The notes under the pieces: generated by a model
Told to the model about the DNA's origin: nothing
Databases searched by the model: none
The model's input: only the letters and a program-made list of their open reading frames with translations
Program-made: the position numbers and the translations under genes
In this document: positions 7,111-10,937 of the stretch, piece by piece
How positions within the stretch are numbered: the stretch's first letter is position 1
Layout of the letters: every line of letters begins with the position of its first letter
NCBI GenBank assembly: GCA_017882935.1
Contig: JADGOP010000033.1
Location: 1-10,937 of the forward strand
Direction: 5' to 3'
Origin: Actinomycetota bacterium
GTDB lineage: Bacteria; Actinomycetota; Acidimicrobiia; Acidimicrobiales; Iamiaceae
Length of the DNA: 10,937 bases

Positions 7111-7293
7111 GTGAACGACACCACGCTCCGCAAGGTCCAGGCCATCGCCGCCATCGGCGGCGGGCTGGTCGCGCTGCACGGCATCACCAGCCACCGCTGG
7201 AAGCAGGGGCACACCTTCTTCGTGGGGCTCGGCCTGGTGGCCTCGGTCGCCCGCCTGGTGGCGCCGAAGGAGCAGGCCCCCAAGCCGGCCTGA
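7111..7293 (+). CDS. Small two-helix membrane protein, hypothetical
   Basis: 60 residues beginning VNDTTLRKVQAIAAIGGG, with two predicted hydrophobic helices at about 9-26 and 36-51, separated by a basic HRWKQGHT turn and ending in a Lys/Pro tail. I do not recognise a family. GTG 7111 is chosen because AGGG (7099-7102) lies eight bases upstream; GTG 7105 would add two residues but puts that ribosome site too close. It starts ten bases after the stop of the large membrane protein, so the two are probably translated from one message and may act together in the membrane. An 8-bp hairpin that begins at its stop codon looks like the end of the unit. Coding is supported by operon-like spacing, the ribosome site and the hydrophobic pattern; function is unknown. 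Confidence 0.65.
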   Translation: MNDTTLRKVQAIAAIGGGLVALHGITSHRWKQGHTFFVGLGLVASVARLVAPKEQAPKPA

Positions 7294-7318
7294 CGCCTTC
7301 GCCTGCACCCGCGTCAGG
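7289..7318 (+). terminator. Hairpin at the stop of the small membrane protein, possible terminator
   Basis: CCTGACGC (7289-7296) pairs perfectly with GCGTCAGG (7311-7318) around a 14-base loop. The TGA stop (7291-7293) lies in the left arm. There is no following T-run, so intrinsic termination is not assured. The position, between two transcription units on the same strand, is what a terminator would occupy. Confidence 0.4.
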
Positions 7319-7336
7319 GTCGGGACCTTCGCCCCT

Positions 7337-7364
7337 GTGACTCGGCGGTGTCCACCCCTACGGT
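7337..7364 (+). promoter_or_regulatory. Possible promoter of the WS/DGAT gene
   Basis: GTGACT (7337-7342, 4 of 6 to TTGACA) is followed after 16 bases by TACGGT (7359-7364). The latter fits the TAnnnT -10 pattern common in actinobacteria. It would place transcription start about 35 bases before GTG 7406, just downstream of the hairpin at 7289-7318. This is a sequence-pattern guess only; such matches also arise by chance. Confidence 0.25.
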
Positions 7365-7405
7365 CGGACGAGGGGGTCGTCCCCAGCTGCCGGAGGTGCG
7401 CCGAA

Positions 7406-8833
7406 GTGGACCGACTGAAGAGCCTCGATGCCGAGTTCCTGAACCTCGAGGACGGGACCGCGCACATGCACATCGCCGGGGCCTGCGTGTTCGATGACCC
7501 GGCCCCCACGCGCGACGAGCTCATCGGCCTGATCGCCGGGAAGCTCCACCTCATCCCGCGCTACCGGCAGCGGGTGCGGTCGGTGCCGTTCGAGCTGGGT
7601 CGCCCGGTCTGGGTCGACGACCCCCACTTCGACATCGGCTACCACGTGCGCCAGACCGCGCTCCCGGCACCCGGCGACGATGCCGACTTCTGCCGTCTGA
7701 TGGGCCGGCTGATGTCGCTGCCCCTCGACCGCGACCGCCCGCTGTGGGAGGCCTGGCTGGTCGAGGGCCTCGAAGGCGACCGCTGGGCCCTCGTCTTCAA
7801 GGTGCACCACTGCATGGTCGACGGCATCGCGGGAGTGCAGCTGCTCACCGTGCTGCTCGACGCCGCGCCGACTACTGAGGTGGCCGAGCCCACGCCCTGG
7901 TCCCCGCGGCCGGAGCCGCCGGGCGTGCTGAAGGTGGCCGACGCCTGGGTCGGCCTCGCCGGCGACGTCACCGCCGAGGTGCTCCGCCTGGCGCGTGCCG
8001 TCACCCACCCCAGCCGGGCCATCGAATCGGCGCGCTCTGCCGTGGTCGGCATGGGCCGCTTCGTGGGCAACCTGGGCGCGACGCCACACGTGTCGACGGA
8101 GGGGACCATCGGCGCGCACCGGTCGTGGGCGCACTCCAGTGCCGAGCTCTCGCACGTGAAGGTCATCCGCAACGCCTTCGGCGGCACGGTGAACGATGTG
8201 GTGCTCGCGGCGGTCAGCGGAGGCTTCCGCGACCTGCTCCTGGCGCGGGGTGACGACGTCGCCACCTCGGAGGTGCGCTCGCTCGTGCCCGTGTCGACGC
8301 GTGGCGACGACGGCCGGGGCGTGGCCGACAACCGCGTCTCGGCGATCCTCTACGACATCCCGGTCGGCGTCGCCGATCCCGTCGAGCGCCTCACCGCGGT
8401 GCGGGCCGAGATGGGCGAGCGCAAGGGCTCGCACATGGTCGAGGCCGGCGAGGTGGTCACGACCCTCGGCGACCTCGCCCCCCCGATGGTGATCGGCGCG
8501 GTGACGCGAACGGCGATGCGGGTGTCGCACCGCTTGTCCCAGCGGGCGATCAACACCATCACCACCAACGTTCCCGGGCCCCAGTTCCCGCTCTACTGCC
8601 TCGGCAGGGAGATGCTCGAGTACCGGCCGTTCGTGCCGATCTCGTACGGCATCCGGGTGTCCATCGCGATCCTGTCCTACAACGGCCGGCTCTTCTTCGG
8701 CGTCACCGGCGACGAGGACACGGCTCCCGATGTGGGTGTGGTCGCTGCGGGCGCCTCGGCGGCGATCGACGAGCTCTACAACCGGGCGCTCAAGCCGAAG
8801 GCCGCACGGAAGCGCTCACCCCGCGCCTCCTGA
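7406..8833 (+). CDS. Wax ester synthase / acyl-CoA:diacylglycerol acyltransferase (WS/DGAT family)
   Basis: A 475-residue enzyme of the bacterial WS/DGAT family, which acylates diacylglycerol or long-chain alcohols with acyl-CoA to make triacylglycerol or wax ester storage lipid at the inner membrane/lipid-droplet surface. Landmarks in order are [10 protein letters not shown] at the N-terminus, RPLW (PLW 112-114), the catalytic HHxxxDG motif as HHCMVDG (134-140, general base His135), the family ND motif in GTVNDVVLA (Asn263-Asp264), and the C-terminal-domain motif NVPGP (388-392) leading into [17 protein letters not shown]. Length is normal and the active site looks intact. The start GTG 7406 is set by GGAGG (7392-7396) nine bases upstream. 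A longer frame to 7337 has no ribosome site and looks non-homologous. Its 3' end runs 18 bp into the convergent dehydrogenase gene. Whether it prefers alcohols or diacylglycerol cannot be read from the sequence. Confidence 0.93.
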   Translation: MDRLKSLDAEFLNLEDGTAHMHIAGACVFDDPAPTRDELIGLIAGKLHLIPRYRQRVRSVPFELGRPVWVDDPHFDIGYHVRQTALPAPGDDADFCRLMGRLMSLPLDRDRPLWEAWLVEGLEGDRWALVFKVHHCMVDGIAGVQLLTVLLDAAPTTEVAEPTPWSPRPEPPGVLKVADAWVGLAGDVTAEVLRLARAVTHPSRAIESARSAVVGMGRFVGNLGATPHVSTEGTIGAHRSWAHSSAELSHVKVIRNAFGGTVNDVVLAAVSGGFRDLLLARGDDVATSEVRSLVPVSTRGDDGRGVADNRVSAILYDIPVGVADPVERLTAVRAEMGERKGSHMVEAGEVVTTLGDLAPPMVIGAVTRTAMRVSHRLSQRAINTITTNVPGPQFPLYCLGREMLEYRPFVPISYGIRVSIAILSYNGRLFFGVTGDEDTAPDVGVVAAGASAAIDELYNRALKPKAARKRSPRAS

Positions 8834-9835
8834 CGTGCCGACGCGCAGCACGGCGGCGCCCGTGACGCGGTCGTGGGCCAGGTCGGCCAAGGCCTGGTCG
8901 GCGTGCTCCAGCTCGTAGGGCACCGTCTCGACCCTGATGCCGATGCGCGCCGCGAGCTCGAGGAACTCCTCGCCGTCCAGGCGGGTGTTCGCCGTGACGC
9001 TGCGCAGCTGGCGCTCCTGGAACAGGTGGCGTGCGTAGTCGAGAGCGGGGATGTCGCTGAGGTGGATGCCGGCGACGGCCACGGTGCCGCCGCGGTCGAG
9101 GACGCCGAGTGCCGCAGGGACGATCTCTCCTGCCGGCGCGAACACGATGGCGGCGTCGAGCGGCTCGGGCGGCACGTCGAACGTGTCGCCCGCCCACGTC
9201 GCGCCCAGGTCGAGCGCGAGCTGTCGGGCCTCCGCCGATCGGGTCATCACGTGCACGGTCGCACCCTCGGCGAGGGCCACCTGCGCGGCCAGGTGGGCGG
9301 AGCCGCCGAAGCCGTAGATGCCGAGTCGGCCACCGGGTGGCAGCTCGGCCCGCCGCAGCGCGCGGTAGCCGATGATGCCGGCGCAGAGCAGGGGCGCGGC
9401 CTCGTCGTCGCTGAACCCGTCGGGCAGCCGGTAGGCGTAGCGCTCGTCGACGACGGCGTGCTCGGCGTAGCCCCCGTCGGCGTCCCAGCCGGTGAAGCGC
9501 GGGTCGATGCACAGGTTCTCGTCACCCCGGGCGCAGAAGCGGCAGGTCCCGCACGTGTGGCGCAGCCAGGCGACGCCGATGCGCTCACCGACCTCGAAGC
9601 GACGGGCACCAGGTCCGAGCGCGTCGACCACGCCGACGATCTCGTGGCCGGGCACCACGTCGGTGCCGTGGGGGGCGAGGTCGCCCTCCGCGAGGTGGAG
9701 GTCGGTCCGGCACACCCCGCACACCGACACCGCGACGCGCACCGCCCCGGCACCCGGGTCGGGCCGTGGGCGGTCGATCAGCGCGAGCGGCCCGTGATCG
9801 ATGGCCCCCGGTTCGTGCACGACCCATGCCCTCAC
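8816..9835 (-). CDS. Zinc-dependent alcohol dehydrogenase (MDR superfamily)
   Basis: A 339-residue medium-chain zinc alcohol dehydrogenase, oxidising alcohols or reducing aldehydes with NAD(P). The GroES-like N-terminal domain carries the probable catalytic zinc ligands Cys42 (GVCRTDLH), His64-Glu65 (PGHE) and Cys151 ([14 protein letters not shown]). The structural zinc lobe is Cys95, 98, 101 and 109 ([17 protein letters not shown]). The Rossmann fold has [10 protein letters not shown] at about 172-181. The blocks [30 protein letters not shown] and [15 protein letters not shown] match the subgroup often annotated as 'zinc-binding alcohol dehydrogenase family' (recognition from memory, not a search). 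Start GTG 9835 has GAGGAG six bases upstream, which rules out the longer frame to 10051. It converges on the WS/DGAT gene with an 18-bp overlap of coding ends, leaving no room for terminators. A role with fatty alcohols is only a guess from that neighbour; physiological substrate unknown. Confidence 0.92.
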   Translation of the reverse strand: MRAWVVHEPGAIDHGPLALIDRPRPDPGAGAVRVAVSVCGVCRTDLHLAEGDLAPHGTDVVPGHEIVGVVDALGPGARRFEVGERIGVAWLRHTCGTCRFCARGDENLCIDPRFTGWDADGGYAEHAVVDERYAYRLPDGFSDDEAAPLLCAGIIGYRALRRAELPPGGRLGIYGFGGSAHLAAQVALAEGATVHVMTRSAEARQLALDLGATWAGDTFDVPPEPLDAAIVFAPAGEIVPAALGVLDRGGTVAVAGIHLSDIPALDYARHLFQERQLRSVTANTRLDGEEFLELAARIGIRVETVPYELEHADQALADLAHDRVTGAAVLRVGTSGGAG

Positions 9836-10013
9836 GACGATCTCCTCGCATCGACCTCCGACCGCGGACCTTCGACCCTGGGAACCGGGCCCGGGACCGG
9901 GCATCATCGGGGCATGCGCCCCTGCGATCCAGCGATCCCGTCCGCGCGACGCGACGCTAGGGCGCCGTGGGCACGATGACGACCGTGAACGCCGACGAGC
10001 CGGGATCCGGCAG
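9836..10013. other. Divergent intergenic region between the alcohol dehydrogenase and the HDAC-like gene
   Basis: These 178 bases must hold the promoters of both flanking genes, but no convincing -35/-10 pair stands out. Visible structure: the dehydrogenase ribosome site at 9842-9847; a repeated ACCGGGC block around 9884-9902 with a CCGGGCCCGG palindrome; and a short hairpin GGGGC (9909-9913)/GCCCC (9918-9922) around ATGC. A 13-codon frame at 9976-10017 overlaps the start of the HDAC-like gene (see findings). Confidence 0.5.

Positions 10014-10937
<924 letters not shown>

Noticed and set aside
7358..8530. Antisense frame opposite the WS/DGAT gene
   Set aside because: Composition is typical of a shadow frame (His/Arg/Gly-rich), while the plus strand has clear WS/DGAT motifs.
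8873..9979. 368-codon plus-strand frame opposite the alcohol dehydrogenase
   Set aside because: It is a shadow of the minus-strand gene, which has full zinc-binding and Rossmann motifs and a good ribosome site.

Overview
This is about 10.9 kb of very G+C-rich chromosomal DNA from an actinobacterium-like bacterium. Codon third positions are almost all G or C, GTG starts are common, and long spurious antisense frames are everywhere. The gene set resembles free-living Actinobacteria, perhaps the Acidimicrobiia, but no marker gene here fixes the taxon, so that placement is inference.

Layout, left to right. (1) Positions 1-617, minus strand: the N-terminal 205 residues of a serine beta-lactamase/6-aminohexanoate-dimer-hydrolase type enzyme, cut by the window edge. 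(2) Positions 618-854: a 237-base gene-free stretch with an exact 24-bp direct repeat, a second imperfect repeat pair and strong hairpins. One repeat copy overlaps the stop codon of the next gene. (3) Positions 855-6026: an ornithine/proline catabolic locus. A minus-strand Lrp/AsnC regulator is divergent from rocD (ornithine aminotransferase), which overlaps the start of putA (bifunctional proline dehydrogenase/P5C dehydrogenase without the DNA-binding domain). RocD turns ornithine, and the PRODH domain turns proline, into glutamate semialdehyde/P5C. The ALDH domain oxidises this to glutamate, and the Lrp protein is the obvious candidate controller. (4) Positions 6099-7293: a six- or seven-pass membrane protein of unknown function followed closely by a 60-residue membrane miniprotein, ending in an 8-bp hairpin. 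(5) Positions 7406-8833: a wax ester synthase/diacylglycerol acyltransferase (WS/DGAT) for neutral lipid synthesis, with a possible own promoter. Its 3' end overlaps by 18 bp a convergent zinc alcohol dehydrogenase (8816-9835, minus). (6) From 10014, plus strand: a histone-deacetylase-fold amidohydrolase with all catalytic residues, cut by the right edge.

I see no tRNA, rRNA, CRISPR array, insertion sequence, phage gene or toxin-antitoxin pair. Most of the window is ordinary metabolic chromosome. The less ordinary parts are the structured repeat cluster at 674-859, the compact divergent control region of the ornithine/proline locus, and the uncharacterised membrane protein pair. I do not find convincing evidence of a new multi-gene system.
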